A stretch of 52,499 nt of DNA from Candidatus Nitrosopumilus sp. (lineage in GTDB: Archaea > Thermoproteota > Nitrososphaeria > Nitrososphaerales > Nitrosopumilaceae): positions 1 to 52,499 of the forward strand of contig JAOKTA010000003.1 of assembly GCA_028335865.1 (NCBI GenBank), in the 5' to 3' direction. A program made the position numbers and the translations under genes. Shown here one piece after another: positions 42,437 to 50,297 of this stretch. The notes under the pieces are model-generated. The model did no database searches. It saw only the letters and a program-made list of their open reading frames with translations, and was not told where the DNA came from. Every line of letters starts with the position of its first letter. The stretch's first letter is position 1.

Positions 42437-42852
42437 AAATTATCATAAATCAGATATATCAATTCTCATTCTGAAATAACCCTCACCTCTTAACCTCACG
42501 ATCAGTTATTGGGTATAGTCAAGGTGATAATTCACTGAACTCCATACAAGAAGCACTCTAACCATACTGTATGAGTCAGGGATTATCATCAATTTCATAA
42601 AAAAACCATTGATTCGCGATCTACAAATACTAGTGCGATCCACAATAAGTTAGTCTTGGTGGGATAAAGAACGTCGATACGTCATATCTCTTCAGGACGC
42701 AAAATTTTCAATTAACTGGTTTAGCCATCTGTGTTTTTTCAGCCCCCATCATGAGCATACAAAACATATCTCAAGTTTGTTAATTCCTTGCAGGGCTCGT
42801 TTATTTGCATACCAATGAAAATAAATAAAATTATGACGTGATGAATAATTCT
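42437..42852. other. Intergenic stretch without a supported gene
   Basis: 416 bp with no ORF I would defend. It contains the odd palindrome CATAC-T-GTATG at 42563-42573, whose half-sites match those of the operators at 47883 and 49255, but in the opposite arrangement. No terminator or RNA fold is obvious. Confidence 0.5.
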
Positions 42853-43614
42853 CTACCCTAGTGTAAATACGGAACCATCTTCTGGGTTGCCATCTATGTC
42901 AAAACCATATTCGTTGTACTTTGTTCCAGTTTTTTCATGAAGTCTATCCACGTCAAAACCAAAGTCGTTGTATTTTTTTCCAGTTTTTTTATAAAGTTTA
43001 TTTTTATTAAATCCGTCCTTGTTGTACCCGTCTTTGCCAAATCCGTCCTTGTTGTACCCGTCCTTGTTGTATCCATTTTTGCTATACCCGTCCATGTCAT
43101 ACCCGTCTTTGCCAAAATTACTTTGGGTGTGTTTGTTGAATCCTGTATCCTTGTTGTACCCGTCTAGATTAAACCCGTCCGCATCACATCCGTCCTTGTC
43201 ATACCCGTCCATGTCATACCCGTCTTTGCCAAAATTACTTTGGGTGTGTTTGTTGAATCCGGTATCCTTGTTGAATCCGTCCTTGTTGTACCCGTCTATG
43301 TCAAGTTCATACTGATTAAAGCCGTCCTTGGTAAACCCGTCCTTGTTGAATCCATATTTGTCATACCCGTCGATGTCATACCCGTCTTCAGCACACTTTG
43401 TTCGAGTGTGCTTGTTAATCCCTGTGTCCTTGTGAAACAATCTGTAATCATAATCTTCCTCATCCCACTTTTGGTTAGTAATTTTATGAATTCCATCTCG
43501 GTTAAAACCACGTCTGTTATTTCCCTCTATGTCAAATCTTAATTCGTCATACTTTGTTCCAGTAATTTTGTGTATTCCGTCCCCGTTCCACTGTGAACTT
43601 GAATCTGCAGTCAT
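42853..43614 (-). CDS. GYD-type repeat protein with HxxTGTKY modules, about 253 aa
   Basis: Flanking modules at each end read HKITGTKYDELRFDIEG and HEKTGTKYNEYGFDIDG. The centre is five-residue repeats (GYDMDGYDKDG) interrupted by two near-identical copies of DTGFNKHTQSNFGKDGYD, which reflect a 117-bp DNA duplication (43084 and 43201). The Asp/Asn-Gly turns suggest cation binding. It is related to the 36167 protein but more complex. The start may be ATG 43623 or 43614. Function unknown. Confidence 0.7.
   Translation of the reverse strand: MTADSSSQWNGDGIHKITGTKYDELRFDIEGNNRRGFNRDGIHKITNQKWDEEDYDYRLFHKDTGINKHTRTKCAEDGYDIDGYDKYGFNKDGFTKDGFNQYELDIDGYNKDGFNKDTGFNKHTQSNFGKDGYDMDGYDKDGCDADGFNLDGYNKDTGFNKHTQSNFGKDGYDMDGYSKNGYNKDGYNKDGFGKDGYNKDGFNKNKLYKKTGKKYNDFGFDVDRLHEKTGTKYNEYGFDIDGNPEDGSVFTLG
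43084..43265 (-). repeat. 117-bp period duplication inside the repeat gene
   Basis: ATACCCGTCC followed by TTGCCAAAATTACTTTGGG occurs at 43084 and 43201, with a GTGTGTTTGTTGAATCC tail in both. The period, 117 bp, is 39 codons. Confidence 0.7.
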
Positions 43615-43715
43615 GAAGAACATATCAGAGCGAAGGTTAAAAATTAATCAAAATAAAAAATTAAAAAAATACTCGCAATGAGTAAATTTTAGTCGTATTT
43701 TGAAATAATTTTAGC

Positions 43716-43835
43716 ATGTGGGAGGTAATGGACAAAGATAATGTAGCTGAAAATAATGCATGTGACAAAAATGTTGAGGTAGAAAATTACAACGTAAGTT
43801 ACTACAGCAAAGACACCACAGAGGAAATAAGATAA
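43716..43835 (+). CDS. Possible 39-aa peptide upstream of the nuclease cassette
   Basis: ATG 43716 or in-frame ATG 43728 opens a short acidic ORF, MWEVMDKDNVAENNACDKN, to TAA. The upstream ATG precedes GGGAGG. It lies 120 bp before the Cas4-like gene, same strand. Could be an upstream leader ORF. Weak. Confidence 0.25.
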   Translation: MWEVMDKDNVAENNACDKNVEVENYNVSYYSKDTTEEIR

Positions 43836-43954
43836 ATGCATAAAACATTAAGCGATAAATGATGATGATGAAATTTTCTAAATGTAAAAAAACATTAGAA
43901 AAAAAATCCCCGGCAAGAGGTTTGTGAGTTAATCAGAACTGCATACCCTATGAC

Positions 43955-44692
43955 ATGATCAAAATAAATAAAATCAAGGACATCACATTTGTTCTAGCTG
44001 CAGTTACAGATTTTTCAGATTCAATGGGATATTGTGAGTACAAAGTCCCACTATCAATACAGGGGGTAAAACCTAGACCGTCCCAGGCATTAATTCAAGG
44101 AACAAAAGCACATCATGAAAAAGACGTTTACGAGAAAGAACACGTCGAATTAGAACCTGTAACCGTAACTGAAATCAAAGATGAGAAAAAAGATATCGAG
44201 TTTGCACGTGAAAACATTTACTCCACACTAACCCTTCCTTTTGAATTTCCAACTGAAAATGTCATTGTTTCATTGTCTGGAAGAATTGATAAAATCATGC
44301 GAGTTGACGGTACCCTGATAGTTCAAGACGATAAATTTGTAGCAAAACCACAGACGTATGATTCCAAAACGCAGCCATACCCCGGTCAATTGCTTCAGGT
44401 ATTGACATATCTTAATTCAAATTATTCCTCAAAAAGAAGGGCAAACCCTGATGATTATTTGGATATGTCCCATACGCAAAAACAATGGCAACTTCGAATT
44501 TGTGACAGAAAAACCAGGGAGCCATACAAGATATTTTCTGAAGTCCAAGACCCCTTTTCACTGCATTATCTGCACACATCACTTGAGAGATTTGCCAGCA
44601 TCGCAGTGAACCTTACAGAGCCACAGCATCACAACAACAAACGAAAGTGCGACGCATGCGGTTTGAAGAATGCCTGTGAATTTAGATTGTGA
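43955..44692 (+). CDS. Cas4-like PD-(D/E)xK nuclease with Fe-S cysteines
   Basis: 245 residues. Catalytic set: His53 (GTKAHHEKD), Asp112 (SGRIDKI), Asp125/Asp126-x-Lys127 (VQDDKF) and Gln148-x3-Tyr152 (LLQVLTYL). A 4Fe-4S cluster is predicted from Cys27 (YCEYK) and the C-terminal triad Cys232, 235 and 241 (KCDACGLKNAC). This is the Cas4/AddB-type exonuclease layout. No cas1, cas2 or CRISPR array is nearby; instead it heads a cassette with AAA+ and VWA genes. Such nucleases also occur in viruses. Confidence 0.82.
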   Translation: MIKINKIKDITFVLAAVTDFSDSMGYCEYKVPLSIQGVKPRPSQALIQGTKAHHEKDVYEKEHVELEPVTVTEIKDEKKDIEFARENIYSTLTLPFEFPTENVIVSLSGRIDKIMRVDGTLIVQDDKFVAKPQTYDSKTQPYPGQLLQVLTYLNSNYSSKRRANPDDYLDMSHTQKQWQLRICDRKTREPYKIFSEVQDPFSLHYLHTSLERFASIAVNLTEPQHHNNKRKCDACGLKNACEFRL

Positions 44693-44800
44693 TCATGACG
44701 GAATTTGGGATCTATGTGATCAACTACACAGTTTAATTGAGAGAGAAAAACACCCAATCTGCATGTATAATTTAAAAAATAAAAACACGAGGTTAGTAAA

Positions 44801-45727
44801 TTGAATAAAGAATCATCAGCAATCAATCCATCAAGTCTGGAATACATCCAAGTAACACCTGAGGACCACTATGTTCGTAAAGTACCGGCATATCACGAGA
44901 TTAGAAACGAGTTTAAAATCTACGATGGGCTACTTGCAAGCAGAAAGCCACTGTTAATCCAGGGACCAAAAGGAATCGGCAAGACTCTCAGTATTGCAAA
45001 ATGGGTATCCAAAAAAGCAAAAATGCCATTTATTCAATACGATTGTAGTGAGGGAACAAAAGAAAGTAACCTCATCGGTCGTTCTATAATTCACAAAAGT
45101 GGAACTACCCCGTTCAAGCTGGGCGTAATTCCAACAGCAATTGAACTTGCAAACAAAGCAAAAATTGCAGTTCTGTGTCTTGAAGAAGTTGGCTCACTGG
45201 CACCTGCCATGCAAAAATTACTCAACCCTCTACTGGATTGGCGTTCTGGATTGTACGTTGATGCCCTTGACAAAACATTTCACTTGGAAGAGGATGCAAA
45301 ACTGATAGTTTTTGCAACAAGCAACCCAAGCAACAACGGTGGAATTTACGAGTTAAACCAGGATCTAAAAAGTAGATTTGCAATTTGGAACTGGAATTAT
45401 CCTGAGACCAAAGATGAAATGTCAATGGTAAATTTGACTGACATTCCAAAAGAATTCTCAAAAGGCATATTTCTATTGGCAATGGAAACAAGAGCACTTG
45501 AGAAGAACGGAAGTTTAGACTATGCAATATCTACCAGAGACATATCTGATGCATTTCACCTGTACCGCAGCTACAAGTCAGTTGACGGAATTAACGCAGA
45601 ACAACTAGTTTTAGATTTAAAAATACTAGGAAACTATGATGCAGAGGATCAAATTGACACAATCAAGTCACGTATAGAAAGCATCTTTGGTAAAGCAATG
45701 TTTGACGTGTCAAGTAAAACTCAATAA
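44801..45727 (+). CDS. MoxR/CobS-like AAA+ ATPase
   Basis: TTG start, 308 residues. Walker A GPKGIGKT (55-62), Walker B VLCLEEV (124-130), sensor 1 FATSNPS (about 171-177), and arginine finger SRF (191-193). STRDISDA near 255 suits sensor 2. The MoxR/CobS subgroup acts with VWA proteins as metal-insertion or remodelling chaperones; the VWA partner is two genes on. The stop overlaps the next ATG (TAATG). Confidence 0.88.
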   Translation: MNKESSAINPSSLEYIQVTPEDHYVRKVPAYHEIRNEFKIYDGLLASRKPLLIQGPKGIGKTLSIAKWVSKKAKMPFIQYDCSEGTKESNLIGRSIIHKSGTTPFKLGVIPTAIELANKAKIAVLCLEEVGSLAPAMQKLLNPLLDWRSGLYVDALDKTFHLEEDAKLIVFATSNPSNNGGIYELNQDLKSRFAIWNWNYPETKDEMSMVNLTDIPKEFSKGIFLLAMETRALEKNGSLDYAISTRDISDAFHLYRSYKSVDGINAEQLVLDLKILGNYDAEDQIDTIKSRIESIFGKAMFDVSSKTQ

Positions 45728-46521
45728 TGTTTCTGATTTCAGAAAGTAACAATCTAAATTTTGAAAAAAATTCAGAGTACGAAATATATCATAACATGAT
45801 TGGCATCTTTGAGCAATTAAAAAAAAAGAAAATCAAGCTAAATCTTGTTGATGGCAATGCAGTTGAACTAGATAATACCGGCGCAGAATACGAGATAAGA
45901 CTTGGAATTGAACCCGAGGTTGAAACGCCAAAAACAAAACTAGAAAGAATTCTTTCAAAAATAATTTTTAACTCCCCCGATAAAGAATTTAAAAAATACA
46001 TCGATACCATAAAACCCGATACGACCAAGATACAGCACACATTACTTTTAAAAAATTTAAAAATTATCTACGATATTTTAGAAATTAGGCGTGTTGAGTC
46101 ATGCTATGGGGAAATTTATCCAGGCGCAAACGACAGATTTGTGGATGCAAGAGTTGAGAATTTTAAAAAACAAGTCCCAGAGGATGTAATTCCAATTGAC
46201 CCAATAGAAGCGCTACGTTTTGCAAGATATGATCAAACTGATTTAGTCCTAAAAAGTGAGTTCAAAGCTGCCATTGACTACATCAAAGCAGTGGAACTGA
46301 CAGGAAAGAAGGGGGCATATGATCTTGCTTTGATGTACTGGGAAAAAGTTGTTCAGGAATTTTTGTTCAGAAAGAAAGAAACAAACGAGAACCAGGAACT
46401 GGAGGACTTTCTTAGCGATGATGTTCGAAACCAAAAGTCAAAGGACGGTACTGAGGAATCAAAAACAAATTCAGAACAAAATGACGACAAGTCTTCAAAA
46501 AACTTTAGAGGATGTAGTTAA
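45727..46521 (+). CDS. Hypothetical protein between MoxR and VWA genes, 264 aa
   Basis: Helical, mostly unknown. The first 60 residues include a short beta segment (KKIKLNLVDGNAVELD). The middle has KLERILSKIIFNSP and YIDTIKPDTTKIQHTLLLKNLKIIYDILEIRR. The last 50 are acidic and polar, probably disordered. The start overlaps the MoxR stop, and the end overlaps the VWA gene by 41 nt. It probably bridges the ATPase and VWA protein; no family recognised. Confidence 0.65.
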   Translation: MFLISESNNLNFEKNSEYEIYHNMIGIFEQLKKKKIKLNLVDGNAVELDNTGAEYEIRLGIEPEVETPKTKLERILSKIIFNSPDKEFKKYIDTIKPDTTKIQHTLLLKNLKIIYDILEIRRVESCYGEIYPGANDRFVDARVENFKKQVPEDVIPIDPIEALRFARYDQTDLVLKSEFKAAIDYIKAVELTGKKGAYDLALMYWEKVVQEFLFRKKETNENQELEDFLSDDVRNQKSKDGTEESKTNSEQNDDKSSKNFRGCS

Positions 46522-47545
46522 CGAAAAAATTGAGGAGGAGGGAGAGGACAAGTCAAAGGAAAAGGACGGAGGAACAAAGGAGGAAAAAGTTGCAGAGGCC
46601 AAAAAAAGCAAACTGCTATCTGATTTTAAAAATCCGTTTGAGCTTGACGACAAAAGCAAATCCAGCTTTGAGGACACACGTGAAAGGCTAAAAAAATCAG
46701 GAAAAAAAGAAATCTCATCCATAGAGAAGGAACTGGAAAAAATTTCGAAAAAGAAGGTGATACAGAAAGCCAACTGGAACAACATCCAGAGTCACATCAC
46801 CGTAAACGATCACAAGCATACGGATTTAATTGAATTTAACAAAACGACATCCAGAAAATTAAAAAGCACGTTTAAAAAAATTCAGGGCGGAAGAATGAGC
46901 GAGGTTGACTCCACGGGAGAGGACATTGACGTCGAGGCATACATTGACTTTAAAATCAACAAGATTGGAAAGTTCTTAATCAATACCAAGAAATTTTCAG
47001 GCTTTGATATCATCCTGGCAATTGACGAGAGTTCATCCATGGGGGACCACATGGACACAGTCAAGCGAATGTGTGCAACACTTTACGACTCAATATCGGA
47101 CCTGCCCCACGTCAGACTTACAATCATGGGCTGGAACGGAACTGCAGGCCATTGCTACATCAAAAAAATTACAAAACCGACACAGATTGGCTCACTTGAG
47201 GCATTTGGAGAGACACCGCTTGCAATGGCAATCGGGTATGCAAAGCACGAGATTGAAAAAATGACCAGTCAGAGACGTCTGTTTTTCCTGATTACGGACG
47301 GACATCCAAACGAGCACGGCGACATTGCAATCGCAAGAAAGGCAATCAAGCAGATGCATCACAAGGGAATCAGCTGCAACGGAATCTATGTCGGGGACAA
47401 CACCGCAGAGAACACCTCACAGATGAAGGAGATTTTTCTGGACAACTTTGTCATTTGTGAAAATTTTGACTATGTGGACACGTATCTTATGGATAAGATT
47501 AGCAAGCAGATTATTCGCTCAATTAAAAAAGTCAACTTCAACTAG
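46481..47545 (+). CDS. VWA-domain protein, CobT-like
   Basis: The track starts at 46349, but MTTSLQKTLEDVV (ATG 46481) is the better start, giving 354 residues. Residues 1-130 are a highly charged helical/disordered region, as in CobT. The VWA domain follows: MIDAS IDESSSMGDH (Asp182), Thr in GETPLAMAIG and Asp273 in ITDGHPNEHG. The 3' two-thirds is visibly richer in G+C than nearby DNA. It should couple to the MoxR-like ATPase. Confidence 0.85.
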   Translation: MTTSLQKTLEDVVNEKIEEEGEDKSKEKDGGTKEEKVAEAKKSKLLSDFKNPFELDDKSKSSFEDTRERLKKSGKKEISSIEKELEKISKKKVIQKANWNNIQSHITVNDHKHTDLIEFNKTTSRKLKSTFKKIQGGRMSEVDSTGEDIDVEAYIDFKINKIGKFLINTKKFSGFDIILAIDESSSMGDHMDTVKRMCATLYDSISDLPHVRLTIMGWNGTAGHCYIKKITKPTQIGSLEAFGETPLAMAIGYAKHEIEKMTSQRRLFFLITDGHPNEHGDIAIARKAIKQMHHKGISCNGIYVGDNTAENTSQMKEIFLDNFVICENFDYVDTYLMDKISKQIIRSIKKVNFN

Positions 47546-47616
47546 AATTAAAAAAAATATTCAGACTGTGAGTAATTTGTTTTGATTATATGCTAATTAG
47601 AAAACTCATGTAATGA

Positions 47617-47841
47617 TCATCCAACCCCCAATTTCATATCGTTGTTTTTTTGTGTCGGTAATTGGGTTGCACTAATTGCTTTCTTTAGTAACCCGCCAAT
47701 AGTCCCAGATGAGGATTTCAACTGAATTGATACAAATTCTTCACAGTTGATGAGGGTTCTTCTTTTTACAATTACGACCTCATTAACTTTGGATTCCTCT
47801 GTACTTGATTGCACTTCTTGTGTTTCGATTTGTTCTGTCAT
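47617..47841 (-). CDS. Small conserved element protein, 74 aa
   Basis: MTEQIETQEVQ start, then ESKVNEVVIVKRRTLINCEEF and GLLKKAISATQLP. A decayed second copy is at 50587, so this is a multi-copy gene of the accessory block. No known family. It is divergent from the CARF-like regulator, sharing the palindrome at 47883. Confidence 0.6.
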   Translation of the reverse strand: MTEQIETQEVQSSTEESKVNEVVIVKRRTLINCEEFVSIQLKSSSGTIGGLLKKAISATQLPTQKNNDMKLGVG

Positions 47842-47882
47842 TGGTTATTATACAATAATGATAGATAATAATAATAACACCA

Positions 47883-47896
47883 TAGTATGCATACTA
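47883..47896. promoter_or_regulatory. Palindromic operator candidate TAGTATGCATACTA
   Basis: A perfect 14-bp palindrome in the divergent promoter region between 47841 (minus) and 47908 (plus). Its core, GTATGCATAC, recurs at 49255 in the next divergent region. It covers the track's start codon (47887), so the real start is ATG 47908. Confidence 0.6.
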
Positions 47897-47907
47897 ATCA
47901 TACTATA

Positions 47908-48654
47908 ATGACAAATCTAGCCACGTTTCGAGTGCATATTGCCCCTTTAGGCTTTGAAATTGACAGAATTGTCATCCCCCTCAAACAAACAAAGGCAGAC
48001 AGATTATGGGTAATATCTAATGATAGTCGTCCTAATGATAAATCCACACCATATCTGGAGAAAATAAAAAAAGAATGTAAAAAGATGGGAATTGAGGTTA
48101 AGGTGGCATACAGTGACAGACTGAGTCTTTTCAAAGCAATAAAATCAATCAAAGACATTATTTCTCAAGAAAAAGGTAATTACATTTACGTAAATGTTGC
48201 ATCAGGATCAAAAATACAGGCAATTGCATGTATGATGGCATGTATGGTGTTAAAGGAGTGCGATAACTTACAACCGTTCTATGCAGAACCTGAAAGTTAT
48301 GCCGCATTTGAAGGAAAGCAACAATCATTTGGAATCAAAGATACAATCCCCCTACCAATATACGAGATACAAACCCCAAAACCAAAATTGCTTGCAGCAT
48401 TAAAAATAGTTTCAGACCAACCAAACCAAAAAATTACAAAAAAAGAAATGGCACAAATTGCAGAGGAGCAAAAAATCATCACAGTGAATGCAGAGGATGA
48501 AAATCACTCGCAAGCAAGATTTGCAAGCTTGGATAAGAACATCATAGCACCATTAGAAAAAGAATGGAAGTTTATCGAGGTTGAAAAAATTGGAAGAAAC
48601 CGCTGGATAAAAATTACTCAAGAAGGAAAAGACGCAGCAGAATTTTTACTTTAA
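47908..48654 (+). CDS. CARF-like/winged-helix regulator, DUF6293-like
   Basis: 248 residues from ATG 47908. The N-terminal half is a Rossmann-like CARF-type domain: FRVHIAPLGFEIDRIVIPL, then the nucleotide-loop-like YVNVASGSKIQAIACMMA. The C-terminal half (about 155-248) is a winged helix (KKEMAQIAEEQKI... GRNRWIKITQEGKDAAEFLL). The HFX_2341-type/DUF6293 family has this layout and may sense cyclic oligonucleotides. It overlaps a palindrome that it may bind. Confidence 0.72.
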   Translation: MTNLATFRVHIAPLGFEIDRIVIPLKQTKADRLWVISNDSRPNDKSTPYLEKIKKECKKMGIEVKVAYSDRLSLFKAIKSIKDIISQEKGNYIYVNVASGSKIQAIACMMACMVLKECDNLQPFYAEPESYAAFEGKQQSFGIKDTIPLPIYEIQTPKPKLLAALKIVSDQPNQKITKKEMAQIAEEQKIITVNAEDENHSQARFASLDKNIIAPLEKEWKFIEVEKIGRNRWIKITQEGKDAAEFLL

Positions 48655-49194
48655 TTCTTTTTCCCACAACTTTCTAAACTCTGGCATTTCTTTGTGTAAC
48701 CATGCATACCATTTTACAAATTCAGCAGTTTCATTTTTGATATAATCTATAATCTCATCATACTTTTTTACATCATACCAGTGAACAACTGGACTTCCGC
48801 TGTGGGATTTACCTGTTAGTTTATCCAGCCCTGATCCCCTGAACTCCCCCTTGTTCATCATAATTCCAATGGCATGCAAGTCAATACATGGCCTGGACAG
48901 TATAGTAATTGGAAATAAATCATATTTTGCAGACTTTTCTAAAAGAAATTTGTGCTCAAATCCCAAATTATACCCGACTGGAACAAAATCAAACGAGTAA
49001 TTGTTAGTAATTGGTGAATCCTCGATGAATTTTCTTAGCATTTCCCCCTCGCCCAATTCCCATTCTTTGAGTATGGTCAATTCCCCCAGTTGTTTGCCCG
49101 TACCGCGCTCAAGTTCCACGTACTGGATGGTGGTTATCTTGCTTTCAACCTCATCAAGACCCGTAGTTTCGATATCCAGGTAGTAATTTCCCAC
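48646..49194 (-). CDS. DEDD-family 3'-5' exonuclease-like protein
   Basis: 182 residues. Exo I motif YLDIETTGLD (Asp7, Glu9), Exo II-like VGYNLGFEHKFLL and Exo III-like YDVKKYDEIIDYIKN, of the RNase H-fold DnaQ/YprB type. It could trim DNA or RNA. It overlaps the CARF-like gene tail-to-tail by 9 nt, and its promoter lies in the region with the second palindrome. Confidence 0.75.
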   Translation of the reverse strand: MGNYYLDIETTGLDEVESKITTIQYVELERGTGKQLGELTILKEWELGEGEMLRKFIEDSPITNNYSFDFVPVGYNLGFEHKFLLEKSAKYDLFPITILSRPCIDLHAIGIMMNKGEFRGSGLDKLTGKSHSGSPVVHWYDVKKYDEIIDYIKNETAEFVKWYAWLHKEMPEFRKLWEKELK

Positions 49195-49236
49195 ATTGTT
49201 GCTTGGTTTTTGGATATTTTACTATGATCATTAATT

Positions 49237-49264
49237 GTATGAACAGTATGAACTGTATGCATAC
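49237..49264. promoter_or_regulatory. Second operator candidate with GTATG phased at 9 bp
   Basis: GTATG occurs at 49237, 49246 and 49255 (9-bp period), the last as part of the perfect palindrome GTATGCATAC at 49255-49264. It lies between the exonuclease gene (start 49194) and the small-gene operon (start 49307), in the same divergent setting as the first operator. Confidence 0.6.
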
Positions 49265-49306
49265 TATTGACATGTGTCATAATAATACTATCCGCATATA
49301 CAGTAC

Positions 49307-49420
49307 ATGAAACAGCAAGTAATTCAAAAGAAAACAAACTCGGAGATCACATTTTTTCCAATAATAATCCGAGAGTTTGAGGATGATGACGAACCAATGT
49401 ACTACGGAGGAAAAGCATGA
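49307..49420 (+). CDS. Operon gene 1, 37 aa
   Basis: ATG 49307 to TGA encodes MKQQVIQKKTNSEITFFPI and an acidic EFEDDDEPMYYGGKA end. The final ATGA overlaps the next start. First of at least seven overlapping small genes. Not in the ORF track. Confidence 0.5.
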   Translation: MKQQVIQKKTNSEITFFPIIIREFEDDDEPMYYGGKA

Positions 49421-49530
49421 CGGTACTGTTTCGAATGAAAAACCATTCACATCGAGACAGCATCCTATCCTCATTTGCAAACCTCAAAGAAAAACTAGAA
49501 GAGTTTGAAAACAAGGGGAATCAAGTTTGA
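49417..49530 (+). CDS. Operon gene 2, 37 aa
   Basis: Starts inside the previous stop (ATGA). Encodes MTVLFRMKNHSHRDSILSS and a coiled-coil-like tail (NLKEKLEEFENKG). Ends TTTGA, overlapping the TTG start of gene 3. Unrecognised, but the overlap is strong support. Confidence 0.5.
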   Translation: MTVLFRMKNHSHRDSILSSFANLKEKLEEFENKGNQV

Positions 49531-49715
49531 AAATAAAGGAACTGAGTTCCAGTGACTTGCAGTCAATTCTTTATTGGTACACCAAGGCATTTGGCGATAG
49601 TGATGAAATACCTGATAATCACAAAAATACATTGATAAAAATTCAAGCAATGGCAATCTATGCAAAAGAAGATGAAGACTGGACTGACAAATTCTTCAAA
49701 AGGAGAATGAGATGA
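49527..49715 (+). CDS. Operon gene 3, 62 aa
   Basis: TTG start overlapping the previous TGA. Encodes SSSDLQSILYWYTKAFGDSDEIPDNH and TDKFFKRRMR, a helical basic protein. Overlaps gene 4 by ATGA. Unrecognised. Confidence 0.55.
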   Translation: MKIKELSSSDLQSILYWYTKAFGDSDEIPDNHKNTLIKIQAMAIYAKEDEDWTDKFFKRRMR

Positions 49716-49891
49716 AGCAACTGGATTTGGAAAATTTTGAATGCAACATAGGATTGATGGCAAGAGCAAAAGATAATCATGATAATTACGTATTATTCAC
49801 ATTTGAAGATCTTGAAAAAATGATAGAGTATTACAACTCATTCAAAAAAGAATTTAATCAAAAAATGAATCCATCAAGGAATAAAAAATGA
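49712..49891 (+). CDS. Operon gene 4, 59 aa
   Basis: ATG 49712 (overlapping the previous stop) to TGA. Encodes MKQLDLENFECNIGLMARAKDN, FEDLEKMIEYYNSFKKEF and a basic tail. Overlaps the next ATG by 4 nt. Not in the ORF track, but required by the chain of overlaps. Confidence 0.55.
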   Translation: MKQLDLENFECNIGLMARAKDNHDNYVLFTFEDLEKMIEYYNSFKKEFNQKMNPSRNKK

Positions 49892-50103
49892 TTAATAATA
49901 ATTTGACATGCCCTCAATGTAATAAAAACAATGTAGCAGTAATCTTCTGGGGATACCCTGGAAACATGGACTGGTATCTGCAGGCAATTAAGAATAAGGA
50001 GATCGTTCCCGGTGGATGTCTTATTGGCAATGATGATTCAAAATGGGAATGTACTGATTGCCATTGGCAATGGGGTACGAGAGATGAGGATGAGGACGAA
50101 TGA
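49888..50103 (+). CDS. Operon gene 5, zinc-ribbon protein, 71 aa
   Basis: CPQCNKN near the N-terminus, GGC in the middle and ECTDCHW near the C-terminus form a zinc ribbon with a long tryptophan-rich insert (FWGYPGNMDWYLQ). The acidic end is DEDEDE. Overlaps both neighbours by ATGA. Such ribbons are common in archaeal viruses. Confidence 0.6.
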   Translation: MINNNLTCPQCNKNNVAVIFWGYPGNMDWYLQAIKNKEIVPGGCLIGNDDSKWECTDCHWQWGTRDEDEDE

Positions 50104-50297
50104 AAGGGTTTACTAAAGTTCTTTTTTGGACATTGACTATTATTTTGGGGTTTGTCAATCCAGTAATCAGCGTAATAATGGTAGTGCTGTATTATCTTCC
50201 AAAAATTATCGATGATGCTTGCAAGCCATGTAATGAACCACAAGAAGATTATGAGATGAACTCGTTTTCAGAAGACGTGATAGAGGATATGAAATAG
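50100..50297 (+). CDS. Operon gene 6, single-pass membrane protein, 65 aa
   Basis: One long hydrophobic segment or helical hairpin at residues 6-37 (VLFWTLTIILGFVNPVISVIMVVLYYL), then CKPC and an acidic tail. The stop overlaps the next GTG by one base. Confidence 0.55.
   Translation: MKGFTKVLFWTLTIILGFVNPVISVIMVVLYYLPKIIDDACKPCNEPQEDYEMNSFSEDVIEDMK

Noticed and set aside
43955-44692. Cas4 as part of a CRISPR adaptation module
   Set aside because: No cas1, cas2 or repeat-spacer array is present in the window.
44801-47545. Cobaltochelatase (CobS/CobT) for B12 synthesis, with PduO at 12468
   Set aside because: No CobN-like large subunit is nearby, the genes follow a nuclease, and the accessory context differs from that of cobalamin genes. 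The PduO gene lies 32 kb away in a core region.
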